DNA of 64,000 nucleotides from Pedobacter sp. MC2016-14 (GCF_020991475.1 NZ_JAJMPA010000003.1:496001-560000); one strand, 5' to 3'; counted from the first letter of the stretch, positions 1 through 8,939 are shown. Notes: a model not told the origin generated them from the sequence alone. Numbers and translations: made by a program.

Positions 1-686
1 GCTGGTACAAATGTTATAACTTCTCGGGATTTATTGGGGCTTATCCAATTACACTATCGTTTCAACACGCAGAGGGATATTTTGGTGAGTCTGCTAAAAA
101 GAAATATAACGTTATTGGTGTTTATAAATACAACAAATTCAATACGCCAATAAGATTTGAAGGAATCTTTAATCCGGTAACCAAACAAGTTGAACTTTTT
201 GAAATTGGCACTAATGCCAGCGTCACTGCAACGTTCAAACTCAATTTTTCAGGGACACAATTAGTTGGCAACTGGAATGACAGCAAAAATACTTTAACAG
301 TAACACTTACGCTTACAAACCGACTCTTCGATCAACCCGATATAGCATTTAATGGCATCGAAATTATTCAGTACCCATCCCTGGATAAATACTATTTTGT
401 TGGGGTTTACAATAAAAACCAAAAATCCGAAGCGTATATGAGTGCATTAAAAATCATCAATAAGGAAACCAACAAAACATTTCAAACCCTCAATTTTGAA
501 AATATTGACACCCCTACCGGGACTTTAATGACCATTATCTATGATAACGTTACAACAAATAAGGGTTATAATTTTATAATCTCTAATAGCATTGGCCGGG
601 TTGGCGGATACCTAACTGTCAATTACCATCCAAAAAAGAAAATGTTTGTTTTGAATCCGGAGCCTGTTGCCGAGGGTCCAAATTGA
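1..686 (+). CDS. Hypothetical protein, 5' end outside the window
   Basis: An open frame runs from the window edge (first full codon at position 3) to a TGA at 684-686, giving about 227 visible residues. The start codon lies upstream of the window, so the Met at 438 is internal. The visible part is rich in alternating hydrophobic and polar residues with aromatic positions, as in a beta-sheet protein. Two short segments look alike, one with VIGVYKYN and one with FVGVYNKN, which may mark two related units. I see no catalytic motif and do not recognise the family. It is followed, on the other strand, by an unknown lipoprotein gene, so the neighbourhood gives no functional clue. That the frame is coding is likely; the function is unknown. 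Confidence 0.7.
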   Translation, partial: WYKCYNFSGFIGAYPITLSFQHAEGYFGESAKKKYNVIGVYKYNKFNTPIRFEGIFNPVTKQVELFEIGTNASVTATFKLNFSGTQLVGNWNDSKNTLTVTLTLTNRLFDQPDIAFNGIEIIQYPSLDKYYFVGVYNKNQKSEAYMSALKIINKETNKTFQTLNFENIDTPTGTLMTIIYDNVTTNKGYNFIISNSIGRVGGYLTVNYHPKKKMFVLNPEPVAEGPN

Positions 687-716
687 AAGATAAACTACTC
701 GATGTTAGCTTTACTA

Positions 717-1445
717 TTATTCTAGTGGACTGAAATTCGTAAACCTTGTATGAGGATCAAAGTCGCTTTTCTTGTCCTTCACCAGGTATTTTCTCTTTCC
801 GTTTTTATCCACCAGTCGTATATTTATTTTGTCATCCAAATTAACACTAGCAAATTCTTTTAAACTGTCCTTTTCAATTTTTAAAAATACAGTAGTAGAA
901 CCTCCGTGCACTAAAAATGCATCAATGCAATTCAGTTTTTTGTTGTATAACATGTTTGGATAATCTTCTGAATTTTTCATATAGATTAGCTGATCTGTGA
1001 TGCCATCATAAATGAAAAGATTTCTCACATCATTAGCTCCTCTTGCAGCCACTAGAGATTTGTAAGTTACATCATTGAAGCCATCGTTATTAAAATCTGC
1101 CAGTTCGGTAAAGCAGCCCATTAGATCCTCTTTTAGGAAATTAAATTTTTGCTTTAACGTCCACGAATCCTTTTGAGTTCTTTTATAGAAGTTAATAACT
1201 ACATAACTGCTATCGATAGATCTAAGAAACACCAGTTCAATTTTATTTTGCTTTGGTCTTCCTATGCTTAAACTATCTACAAAATATTCCAGGAGTTCAA
1301 TTGAATCTTTTACACTGTTTTTTGACACTGGATTTGTAACGGTATCAGGTTCTATAGTTTGGGACTTAAAATCACCTATCCTCTGGTCATGCCTACTATG
1401 GCACGAGCATAAAAATAATATAAATATAGCTAGGTAAGGTTTCAT
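717..1445 (-). CDS. Putative lipoprotein with an FG-GAP-like segment
   Basis: I chose the ATG at 1445 rather than the frame's first Met at 1487. From there the protein begins MKPYLAIFILFLCSCHS, a lipoprotein signal with a lipobox-like LCSC, while the extra 14 residues upstream would spoil the signal. The mature part of about 225 residues includes ADFNNDGFNDV, the calcium-loop-like pattern of FG-GAP/VCBS repeats, followed by a segment describing a beta-rich domain. Such proteins in Bacteroidota are exported and lipid-anchored, facing the periplasm or the surface. I see no enzyme motif. It is a single gene with no obvious operon partner. Function unknown; the lipoprotein call is fairly safe, the FG-GAP relation is an inference from one motif. 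Confidence 0.65.
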   Translation of the reverse strand: MKPYLAIFILFLCSCHSRHDQRIGDFKSQTIEPDTVTNPVSKNSVKDSIELLEYFVDSLSIGRPKQNKIELVFLRSIDSSYVVINFYKRTQKDSWTLKQKFNFLKEDLMGCFTELADFNNDGFNDVTYKSLVAARGANDVRNLFIYDGITDQLIYMKNSEDYPNMLYNKKLNCIDAFLVHGGSTTVFLKIEKDSLKEFASVNLDDKINIRLVDKNGKRKYLVKDKKSDFDPHTRFTNFSPLE

Positions 1446-1674
1446 TTCTAAGGTTGATTTGCTGGCTGTATTTCTATGCCAAAACATGATTGCAATTTAC
1501 AAAGATTAGCTAGTTTTAAAACTTATATACAAACTAGTCTTCTAATACTTTATGGTGTTTAGAAATTACTACTATCTCTTATCTGGGTAAAAATTTAATT
1601 CAATACAAATTACAGCAAAATTGGTTTAAATGGATTTTTAGAAGGCAGGTGTTTTAAACCCGGAAATGCTTTTA

Positions 1675-1682
1675 TATCTTTG
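1675..1682 (+). promoter_or_regulatory. Promoter -7 box (TATCTTTG)
   Basis: Exact match to the Bacteroidota -7 consensus TAnnTTTG. It overlaps the TTG at 1680 that opens the longest frame of the next gene, so transcription would start after that codon. This supports a downstream start for the 1761 gene. Confidence 0.5.
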
Positions 1683-1760
1683 AATACCAAAGGAAAAGTA
1701 TTCTACTATCTTCAGGAAAGTATATGTTTGAACTCGGCATTAAATTCGGCATGGCAGCTA

Positions 1761-2339
1761 ATGATAAAATATAAATATAAGAACCTTGATATCGAATTGA
1801 GCCATAGTCCTGAGATCTATGATTCATCTGCTGAAAGAGTCACTTATTTAGAAACCCTTTACAGTGAATCTGACCCGCGGTATGGAGGTTCACGTTACGA
1901 GGTTAAAGTATCTCAGAACGGTAAAGAATTACGCAGCTGTATTTTAATAAGTTCTTACGGAACTGACTTGCATCCTTTCTTATCATTATTAGATGACCAT
2001 TTGTTGCTGGTTTGTAATGGAGGTACTGTATTTTGCTTGAATTTACCAGACCTTCAGCTTAACTGGCAAGCTAACGTTGATTACATTTATTGTTTCAAAA
2101 TATTTAAATTCAAGGATGATTACTTGGTTAATGGTGAGCTTGCCATCTCGAGAATCAATAAAGCAGGAGAAATTAAATGGAGTTTTAGTGGTGCGGATAT
2201 ATTTTTTGTAATGGACGGTACAGATGCCGTTGTCGTAAATCATGATCATATTCTTTTAACTGATTTTGAAAAAAATACCTACAAAATTGACTTCGATGGT
2301 AATTTGATTTGGGATTCTATTAATCGAGCCTGTAAATAG
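1761..2339 (+). CDS. Hypothetical protein, beta-propeller-like (PQQ-type repeats)
   Basis: The longest frame opens with TTG at 1680, but a promoter -7 box covers that codon, so I take the ATG at 1761, giving 192 residues (MIKYKYKNLDIELSHS). The second half has recurring units such as VFCLNLPDLQLNWQ, AISRINKAGEIKWSF and TYKIDFDGNLIWDS. These resemble blades of PQQ-like/WD-type propellers, in which a strand ends in a Trp-containing turn. No signal peptide is visible, so a cytoplasmic location is expected. Small proteins of this kind in Bacteroidota are sometimes found as orphan genes or near toxin-immunity clusters; nothing here proves such a role. The start is uncertain, the coding call is good. 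Confidence 0.6.
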   Translation: MIKYKYKNLDIELSHSPEIYDSSAERVTYLETLYSESDPRYGGSRYEVKVSQNGKELRSCILISSYGTDLHPFLSLLDDHLLLVCNGGTVFCLNLPDLQLNWQANVDYIYCFKIFKFKDDYLVNGELAISRINKAGEIKWSFSGADIFFVMDGTDAVVVNHDHILLTDFEKNTYKIDFDGNLIWDSINRACK

Positions 2340-2363
2340 TTAAAGGTTGCCACTATCGCATAG

Positions 2364-2804
2364 TTACAGCAGATCACTAATTCTAAAAGTATCAGTATAA
2401 AAATCATCTGTAGTATACTCAGCGTGCACTTTATAAAAGGCAGTTCCATCTTTGTTAATCTTCAATGTATGTGCATCTAGTTCGCTTTCTGGAATGCTTA
2501 AATTTTCAATTTCTTCTTCTGCTAGATTTACATAAGCCCAAGATTGGTTGGTCCTTCGGGTCCCAGAAAGTATTTGTATTTCGGTATCATTGGAAATTTT
2601 AAAATAACCAAGTGGAGCTTCCCAATAAACATTGCAACTAAAATATTGGTCGTCTTTAAATGGCTCTATCGCTTTCAATCGTCGCTGCATGAGAGTTTTC
2701 CATTCTGGTATGATTTCAATTAGAGCGAAATCGCATTTATCCCAGTCGCTATTAGCTATTGCCCCTATAATGATGTGTTTAGTTGGCTGTTCAGATCTTG
2801 TCAT
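2364..2804 (-). CDS. Hypothetical protein
   Basis: The frame could open with GTG at 2855, but the first 17 residues are hydrophobic and unlike a signal peptide. I prefer the ATG at 2804, which gives 146 residues starting MTRSEQPTKHIIIGA. The protein is acidic toward its C terminus (several Glu and Asp stretches) and has no membrane segment. A mid-region with YFSCNVYWEAPLGYF and a following strand-rich part suggest a small alpha/beta fold. I do not recognise the family. It is convergent with the propeller-like gene just upstream on the map, the two stops being only 24 bases apart. Confidence 0.55.
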   Translation of the reverse strand: MTRSEQPTKHIIIGAIANSDWDKCDFALIEIIPEWKTLMQRRLKAIEPFKDDQYFSCNVYWEAPLGYFKISNDTEIQILSGTRRTNQSWAYVNLAEEEIENLSIPESELDAHTLKINKDGTAFYKVHAEYTTDDFYTDTFRISDLL

Positions 2805-2953
2805 TTCCAAACTTAAAAGTTTTACTATAGAAAATAACGATAAAGTTTCCAACACATTAGGCGATCATCTTGCTACTAAATATTGACAGGAAAACATTTG
2901 AGTTTAGTTTTACATTTAAATAAATTAGCTACTAGAATGCGGCCATTCAATTA

Positions 2954-2961
2954 TACTTTTG
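2954..2961 (+). promoter_or_regulatory. Promoter -7 box (TACTTTTG)
   Basis: Exact TAnnTTTG match, 107 bases before the ATG of the HNH gene at 3069. If used, the transcript has an untranslated leader of roughly 100 bases that contains the inverted repeat at 2973-3012. Confidence 0.4.
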
Positions 2962-2972
2962 CAGAATCCAAA

Positions 2973-3012
2973 TTGAAGTTATTGAAACTAATTATTCAAA
3001 TCTAAACTTCAA
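2973..3012. repeat. Inverted repeat in the leader of the HNH gene
   Basis: TTGAAGTT at 2973-2980 is the exact reverse complement of AACTTCAA at 3005-3012, with 24 bases between. It sits just downstream of a -7 box and upstream of the HNH nuclease gene. It could be an operator or an RNA stem; the length is short enough that chance is not excluded in AT-rich DNA. Confidence 0.3.
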
Positions 3013-3068
3013 CTACTCGGATTTTGAAAATGTAATGTATCTTCATAGCAGAAAGTGTTCAAGCCAAT

Positions 3069-4127
3069 ATGAGTGTCCTGCCCTTAAGTGATTCATTACC
3101 AATACAAGCGTTAGCTTCTTGTTTTAGGAGTACTGCGGCAGCCTATAAATTTTACTGGTTTTTATCTATTTTGCAAGAAGTAGAGCGAGGAAATCATAAG
3201 ATAAGAAAGATGGATTTATTTGCTGGCATGATAGCCAATGCCTGGTATACTATCAATTATTTTAAATTAAGCTTCGGAAAATTAGATCAGTTACAAATCG
3301 CAGTAGAAGAAATCAGATTAAATGAAAACATAAATATCGATGAAAATAAATCTGTTATTTTGAATATTTTAAAGAACAGCAACAATCCTCGAACGTCATC
3401 TAATTTGAGACATTTTGATAAAGAGGTACCTCACAGATTTCTTAGTCCGTGGTTTAGCAATATCAAAGGGAATAGAAAAGAAATTTATAGTCTATCTCAA
3501 CTTTTTTCTAACGAGTGCCTGTATGCATTAAATGAAACTGACATAGTTATTAATCCCAAATGGATAGATTACATAACTTATAACAGCGGAGTGTTAAAAC
3601 ATTTTTGTTATTGGAATTTAAGTCTATATGTTCAGAGACACAACCCTAATGTTCCAGACATCCCTAATAAACTGATTAAACCCGCAAAACGAGGCAGTTT
3701 ATTCAAACATCGACAATTTTGGAATAATGTCATTAATCAATATGGACCCATACATTGCATTTATACGAACCGTATATTAGATATTGATGATTATGCTGTG
3801 GAGCATTTTGTACCATACGCTTTCGTGTCCCATGATTTAATCTGGAACTTAATACCAGCCGATCAGCGGTTCAACAGTGTCAAATGTGATAAACTACCTC
3901 CTCTTGATAAATACTTTGATTCATATTTTGATATTCAAGCATTAGCTATAAGAACTGTATTAGAGCGTTCTTGCGACAAAAAATTCCAGGAAGATTATTT
4001 AACAATCATTCCGGACTTGATATCTGTAAACACAATTTCCAAGGAAAGCTTAAAAGAGCGCTTTAAAAATAACATTCAGCCACTAGTTACAATTGCGAAT
4101 AATAATGGGTTTGAGTTTATTAAATAG
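3069..4127 (+). CDS. HNH endonuclease domain protein
   Basis: A 352-residue protein. Residues 240-280 carry an HNH-type nuclease core: EHFVP at 245-249 (the usual D/E-H and the conserved Pro), NLIP at 260-263, then N269 and K272 in FNSVKCDKLP. This spacing fits the beta-beta-alpha metal finger of the HNH family. The N-terminal part contains YKFYWFLSIL (residues 26-35) and a long helical region, which I recall as a recurring N-terminal module of stand-alone HNH proteins; no second catalytic motif is visible. No signal peptide, so it should act in the cytoplasm on DNA. It converges on the helicase/Nudix operon, with 329 bases between the two stop codons. A restriction or anti-phage role is plausible from this neighbourhood but not shown. 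Alternative: an orphan HNH gene. Confidence 0.75.
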   Translation: MSVLPLSDSLPIQALASCFRSTAAAYKFYWFLSILQEVERGNHKIRKMDLFAGMIANAWYTINYFKLSFGKLDQLQIAVEEIRLNENINIDENKSVILNILKNSNNPRTSSNLRHFDKEVPHRFLSPWFSNIKGNRKEIYSLSQLFSNECLYALNETDIVINPKWIDYITYNSGVLKHFCYWNLSLYVQRHNPNVPDIPNKLIKPAKRGSLFKHRQFWNNVINQYGPIHCIYTNRILDIDDYAVEHFVPYAFVSHDLIWNLIPADQRFNSVKCDKLPPLDKYFDSYFDIQALAIRTVLERSCDKKFQEDYLTIIPDLISVNTISKESLKERFKNNIQPLVTIANNNGFEFIK

Positions 4128-4456
4128 AATGTCTAATTTAAAAATTGCATTTATTTGAACTTTAAGTTTGGCATTAACTGAGCGCGTTAACCATATGGAT
4201 CACATTCATTGAAACATACAATTCAATAGCCTAATATTATTTATGGATAAATATAGATAAAGTGAATGACATGTGCTTCATTGTCGTAGAGAAAATTTTC
4301 AGCAGTTTCCATTAGAAGACATACTACATCCAGTACATCGTTTACAATACGCATAAGCAGGTGGACTTAAACATAATACTAGGCGACGCTAAAAAGATAT
4401 CTTAAAAAATTGGGTATATGCAGGCCTTATATGAATTTAATAGTTTATTTTACAAT
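4128..4456. other. Intergenic stretch without a recognisable gene
   Basis: 329 bases between the converging HNH and helicase genes. I see only short frames with no family resemblance, no strong hairpin followed by a T run, and no repeat. It may hold weak terminators for both sides. Confidence 0.5.
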
Positions 4457-7400
4457 CTATCCCACCGCCAATTTCCCGCTTTCCTTCCAAATGTAAGCCG
4501 GCATTGGTTCTGCTAATTGCCATTCAATATTCATGGGCTTCTCTCCTGCTGATTTTACAAAAGAAGCTTTGCCTAAGAATACAAATCCGACGGTATTGCC
4601 AAACTCATCCTTAGTTTGTTCGCGAACGAAAACCAGGATAGTTTTATCATTTTCCGATTGCTCAATGTAGGATTGCCCAGATTTATTATATGGTGAGGCC
4701 CGATTTTGAGATTGCCAATGAAACAAAACTTCACTAATAGCATAATCATCATATAATGTGGTTGGTGAATATTCTTTGTCTGATTTTTTAAGCGTTACAA
4801 ACAAGCCTTCCACATTCAATGTTTTATTTTCAGCTACTCCTTCTCTATTCGATGAGGCTTTTTCAAACTGGTGAAGTCTAAGTGCCACCAATATCTGATC
4901 GCGATTATATCTACTATGAACCCTTAATGGAAACATAAAGTTTAGGTTGTGATCTTTCTCTACAAAACTTACTTGGGCAATTAAATACCGGAGAGCTTCT
5001 TTCAATTCTGAAAGCATATTAGGGTTATTTAAAAGCAGACTAAAGGCATCATTTAAACTTTCAAATCCAAGTTTTGAGCCAGCATCTTGCCATATATCGT
5101 AATAGAACATCAGTGCCATAGCTTGTTCTTCTTTATTAAGATTAACCATGTCAAAATCTTGATCTATGAATTTTAACAGGAACCTAAAGTAGCTAATCGA
5201 AACACCTTGCATCAGCTTCTTAATTCCACTTGCCAAAACCTTTTCATGTGGTTCCTGAAAATTTGGTATTACTTCAGCGTCTGCACATAATCTACTCCAA
5301 CTGCCTCTCTTATAAATCAACGCAAGATCGATATGGTAGAAATTTATAAAATTTTCCAGCGTAAGCTCTGCGGCACTACTGTGCTTATAGTTTCGTATTT
5401 TATTGAGTATTTGATTTCTATTAAAAGCAGTAGCATCCTTAATGTTTTTTAAGATTATTTCTTTTGCCTTTTTCTCTAACACAATAGAACAACCTAATGG
5501 AAGATGAGGGAAGTCATCTTCAATTTCCTTAATCATAGATGTATGCGTTTTCCCAACTAAAGCTCTAAACTTATTTTCAAAGTCGTACTCCGGTCTGGAA
5601 TTGCCAACAAAGTCCAAAACGGTTAAACATTCCTTTCCTTCAGCTAACCTCAGTCCTCGGCCTAGCTGCTGTAAAAAAACAGTTAAGCTTTCAGTCGGTC
5701 TTAAAAACAGTACGGTATCAATTTCAGGAATGTCAATTCCTTCGTTAAATATATCAACAACAAATAAATAATTAATATCCTTATACTTTAATCGTTCCCG
5801 AATAGCGTCACGATTCTGCTTCGCATTCTCGCTAGTTAGGTAATCAGCTTTTAAACCAGCATAGACGAATTTTTCCGCCATGTACCGAGCATGTTCTGCG
5901 CTCACGCAAAATCCTATTGCACGTACATCCTCTTCATCGGTTAGGTATTTTCTGCAATTGAATAAAATCTCACCTACTCTGCGATCGTCATTAGTATAAA
6001 TTTTGGTAAGTTCTTTACTTTCATATCTACCATTCTTCCATGAAACCCCATTTAAATCAACCGAATCTGATATTGCAAAATATTGAAAAGGAGAAAGTAA
6101 CTTTCTGTTCAATGCTTCAGGCAATCTGATTTCTGCCGCAATAACACCACAAAAATCTTTTAAAATATCTTCTCCATCCATACGCTCTGGCGTAGCTGTT
6201 AAGCCTAACAACAACTTTGGATTGAAATGCTTGACAACTGGTCTGTAGGTATTAGCAGCAATATGATGTACTTCATCAATAATAATGAAATCATAGAACT
6301 CTGCCGAGAGTTTTAGACCAGTCAACCTGTTATTCAATGTTTGTACAGAGGCAAATACATAATCATATTTAGATGGCTCAATGCCATCTACCCATAATTC
6401 GCCAAAGTTAGCATCCCGTAAAACGTGCCTAAATGTTTCCTGTGCTTGTATTAGTATCTCTTTTTTGTGGGCTACGAAGAGCAAACGGGCGCTCGGTTGT
6501 TGATCCTTAAACCGCTTATAATCAAAGGCAGATATTACTGTTTTACCTGTGCCAGTAGCGGCTACAACTAGGTTTTTATTTCTTAAGTGAATTTTCCTTT
6601 CTGAATGCAGCTTCTCTAAAATTTCTTCCTGATATGGAAAGGGTTTTAAGTCAAAAAATGTGGTGATGCCTTTTCTATCGCCAGTGCTTTGCTGTTTAAG
6701 GGCTTTATTTAGTTTTTCCCTATCTTTATCTAAATTATAATATTCAAAGTCTCTATCCTCCCAGTAAGTATCAAATGTCTTTTGAAATTTGTCTATGATA
6801 TGGCTAATTTCCCTGGATGTAACTTTTAAATTCCACTCTAGTCCATTTGTTAAGGCTGATCGAGAAAGATTTGACGAGCCAATGTAACCAGTATTGAAGT
6901 TGGTGTTTCGTAAAAACAAATATGCTTTAGCATGAAGTCTTTCGTGCTCAGTATTATATGAAACCTTTATTTCCGTATTTTTTAATCCAGCTAAAAACTC
7001 TATGGCTTTTAAATCAGTAGCCCCCATATAGGTTGTGGTGATGATTCTTAGCTTTTTGCCACTGTTCGTAAACTCTTCAAGGGCATCCTTAAATAATAGT
7101 ATCCCAGAATATTTTATAAATGAAACAAGCCAACAGATTTCATCTGCTGATAATATTTCCTTTTTAATTTCACTTTCTAGCGAGATGCCTACATTACTAC
7201 CAGTGAATAATTCACTCTGGCTAAGTCGAGTATAAGGCATGATTTGTTTGATGCGTTCATTTAAATCTGGATATGGGGAATCTAGCTTGGAGACAATTGC
7301 CTGTAAAAGTTTGCCTTCATTGTCAATTAGGTTATTTGATAACTCAAGCTGAGGCAATTGTTCTATCAGCAATTGGATAATCTTGTTAGATAAATCTATC

Positions 7401-7609
7401 TTTTTGGTAATAGCTTTATCATCTTCTTCTTTTACATGGGTTAATGCAAATTGAATAGTTTCTGCCAAATAAAGAGACAAGTATCTCGATGCCTCTGCTC
7501 TATCTAAAGCTACACTTTTTATAAAAAACTCTTCTGTTCCCAGATCATTCAGCTTATTTGCTATTAATTTGGTTATCAGTTGTTCGTACAATCCTAATTC
7601 AAGTGACAT
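4457..7609 (-). CDS. PLD-nuclease / superfamily 2 helicase / DUF3427 protein (SauUSI-like)
   Basis: A 1050-residue multidomain protein. A helical N-terminal part (1-140) is followed by a phospholipase-D-type nuclease domain (about 145-290) with H226 and K228 in HAKAYLF and GSSN at 244-247. The helicase core follows: Walker A ATGTGKT at 351-357, DEVH at 445-448, TAT at 471-473, and motif VI LGRGLR at 649-654. Residues 680-1050 match my recollection of DUF3427. The same order is known from SauUSI of Staphylococcus aureus, an ATP-dependent type IV enzyme that cuts DNA containing modified cytosine. This protein is slightly longer. Its start overlaps the stop of the Nudix gene by 11 bases, indicating coupled translation. 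DNA cleavage or restriction of modified DNA is inferred from the architecture; a repair role is the main alternative. Confidence 0.85.
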   Translation of the reverse strand: MSLELGLYEQLITKLIANKLNDLGTEEFFIKSVALDRAEASRYLSLYLAETIQFALTHVKEEDDKAITKKIDLSNKIIQLLIEQLPQLELSNNLIDNEGKLLQAIVSKLDSPYPDLNERIKQIMPYTRLSQSELFTGSNVGISLESEIKKEILSADEICWLVSFIKYSGILLFKDALEEFTNSGKKLRIITTTYMGATDLKAIEFLAGLKNTEIKVSYNTEHERLHAKAYLFLRNTNFNTGYIGSSNLSRSALTNGLEWNLKVTSREISHIIDKFQKTFDTYWEDRDFEYYNLDKDREKLNKALKQQSTGDRKGITTFFDLKPFPYQEEILEKLHSERKIHLRNKNLVVAATGTGKTVISAFDYKRFKDQQPSARLLFVAHKKEILIQAQETFRHVLRDANFGELWVDGIEPSKYDYVFASVQTLNNRLTGLKLSAEFYDFIIIDEVHHIAANTYRPVVKHFNPKLLLGLTATPERMDGEDILKDFCGVIAAEIRLPEALNRKLLSPFQYFAISDSVDLNGVSWKNGRYESKELTKIYTNDDRRVGEILFNCRKYLTDEEDVRAIGFCVSAEHARYMAEKFVYAGLKADYLTSENAKQNRDAIRERLKYKDINYLFVVDIFNEGIDIPEIDTVLFLRPTESLTVFLQQLGRGLRLAEGKECLTVLDFVGNSRPEYDFENKFRALVGKTHTSMIKEIEDDFPHLPLGCSIVLEKKAKEIILKNIKDATAFNRNQILNKIRNYKHSSAAELTLENFINFYHIDLALIYKRGSWSRLCADAEVIPNFQEPHEKVLASGIKKLMQGVSISYFRFLLKFIDQDFDMVNLNKEEQAMALMFYYDIWQDAGSKLGFESLNDAFSLLLNNPNMLSELKEALRYLIAQVSFVEKDHNLNFMFPLRVHSRYNRDQILVALRLHQFEKASSNREGVAENKTLNVEGLFVTLKKSDKEYSPTTLYDDYAISEVLFHWQSQNRASPYNKSGQSYIEQSENDKTILVFVREQTKDEFGNTVGFVFLGKASFVKSAGEKPMNIEWQLAEPMPAYIWKESGKLAVG

Positions 7610-7994
7610 TTAAAGAGGTTAAGTAATTTGCAACTATGGGAAGATCCGCTTCTGCCCAATCCAAATCTAATAAAACATTTGGATGTAACCACCTGTATTG
7701 CGAATGTTCTCTTAACTCAATAGAACCTTCTGTGATTTCGCAAATAAAGGGAATGAGATTGATGGAGAAATCGGGATAGTTATGTTTATTGGATGGTAAT
7801 TCTGATAAGATTTTGATTGTTACGTTGAGTTCTTCTTTTATTTCACGTATTAAGCAGATGGCGGGTGTTTCGCCAAATTCCATTTTCCCGCCTGGAAATT
7901 CCCATTTTAAAGGTAGCTTCATAGTGGCGCTACGCTGCGTTACAAGAACTTGCCCCTCTGGATTAACAATAATTGCACACGTTACATCAACCAT
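7599..7994 (-). CDS. Nudix hydrolase, MutT/NudG-like (deoxy)nucleoside triphosphate pyrophosphohydrolase
   Basis: A 131-residue single-domain Nudix protein, the usual size for the MutT group. The Nudix box runs from G36 to about residue 60: G36, E42, R50, E51, E54 and E55 sit at the family positions (GETPAICLIREIKEEL), with the late Gly replaced by Asn. The family hydrolyses NTPs or dNTPs, often damaged or modified ones, to the monophosphate and pyrophosphate using Mg2+. It is the first gene of a two-gene operon; its last codons overlap the start of the helicase gene by 11 bases. This suggests that it works with the helicase, for example by altering the nucleotide pool or acting on nuclease products. 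The substrate cannot be read from the sequence. The pairing of this Nudix type with DUF3427 helicases is something I recall as recurrent; a search should confirm it. Confidence 0.85.
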   Translation of the reverse strand: MVDVTCAIIVNPEGQVLVTQRSATMKLPLKWEFPGGKMEFGETPAICLIREIKEELNVTIKILSELPSNKHNYPDFSINLIPFICEITEGSIELREHSQYRWLHPNVLLDLDWAEADLPIVANYLTSLNVT

Positions 7995-8189
7995 CGTTGC
8001 AAGTTAACGATTTGCTCAATAAGTATAAATAAATTTTATTGTTCAAGATTAATAGAATACGTGCAGAGACTAGAACGGCGAGATAAAACAGTAAGTAGAC
8101 AACCATCTAAAAGCTAAAACTTTTGCCTATTTTAAATAAGACCTTCTTATCAAAGACTGACTTTTTAAGCGACGCATAATAATTTATGA

Positions 8190-8197
8190 TATTTTTG
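8190..8197 (+). promoter_or_regulatory. Promoter -7 box (TATTTTTG)
   Basis: Exact TAnnTTTG match 19 bases before the ATG at 8217. It fits a short leader for the membrane protein gene. Confidence 0.5.
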
Positions 8198-8216
8198 TAA
8201 AAAAAGGATAGATTAA

Positions 8217-8870
8217 ATGCTCGCGGAAAGACCATTCACTAGTTCTGAAATTAAGATTTTAAATCGGGATTTGACACATCTTGTTAACAGGAGTAAATTT
8301 CAAATAAAGTTTCTGGTTGGCTGGCTAATTCTGGCGGCTGTAGTAGGTGTTTTTTTTTATTTTAAACTTGAAACCAGTCAAGAACGGTATTTGCTGATTG
8401 GAACCATAATTATTTATAGTTTAGTTGGCTGTTGGAATTTTGCACAGGAGTATTACAGTATAAATTCAGCCCGTAAAAACTTAAATTTTGCATTGCTAAA
8501 GAACAAGATGAAATTTATTCGGGTTGTAGCTGAAAGTTACATCGAATTGCCCGAGTACGAAGATGAAGGGGTGCATTACTTGTTCCAGCTTCCCGGCAAC
8601 CAGATCCTATCTATTGGTGGTCAAAATTTTCATCAGTCCGATACGTTTCCTAGCACTGATTTTGAAACTGCTTTTTGCAATGGCTTAAATAATGAAGTTG
8701 TTTTATTAAAAACCTACATTTATGGTGTAAAACTTCAACCCATCTGTAAAAAACATAAAGAGATGAAATGGAATTTGATTGGGCACCCAAATTATCCTGA
8801 TCCCGAAAAGTTCACCATTATTCAAGGTCGGCTTGAAGAAATTGAGAATATCATTTTGTCATCTAACTGA
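8217..8870 (+). CDS. Hypothetical two-pass membrane protein
   Basis: 217 residues. After a polar N-terminal helix of about 30 residues there are two hydrophobic segments (residues about 33-52, FLVGWLILAAVVGVFFYF, and 60-78). A soluble C-terminal domain of some 130 residues follows. The soluble part contains GVHYLFQLPGNQILSIGGQNF and is strand-rich; the protein ends in an amphipathic helix. The arrangement suggests an inner-membrane hairpin with a cytoplasmic domain, which is a guess from charge distribution. I do not recognise a named family. A promoter -7 box lies just upstream, and the gene diverges from the Nudix/helicase operon. The next gene downstream, also a small membrane protein, has its own promoter box. 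Confidence 0.65.
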   Translation: MLAERPFTSSEIKILNRDLTHLVNRSKFQIKFLVGWLILAAVVGVFFYFKLETSQERYLLIGTIIIYSLVGCWNFAQEYYSINSARKNLNFALLKNKMKFIRVVAESYIELPEYEDEGVHYLFQLPGNQILSIGGQNFHQSDTFPSTDFETAFCNGLNNEVVLLKTYIYGVKLQPICKKHKEMKWNLIGHPNYPDPEKFTIIQGRLEEIENIILSSN

Positions 8871-8915
8871 TGTTAGTCCCATTTATAACATCCATTAACA
8901 AGAATAGAATTATTA

Positions 8916-8923
8916 TAACTTTG
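8916..8923 (+). promoter_or_regulatory. Promoter -7 box (TAACTTTG)
   Basis: Exact TAnnTTTG match ending 16 bases before the ATG at 8940. It gives the small membrane protein gene its own promoter. Confidence 0.5.
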
Positions 8924-8939
8924 AAATAAAAAACAAATC

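Noticed and set aside
4200..4450. Possible gene remnant in the gap between HNH and helicase genes
   Set aside because: Short frames on both strands (up to about 38 codons) showed no family resemblance, so no call was made.
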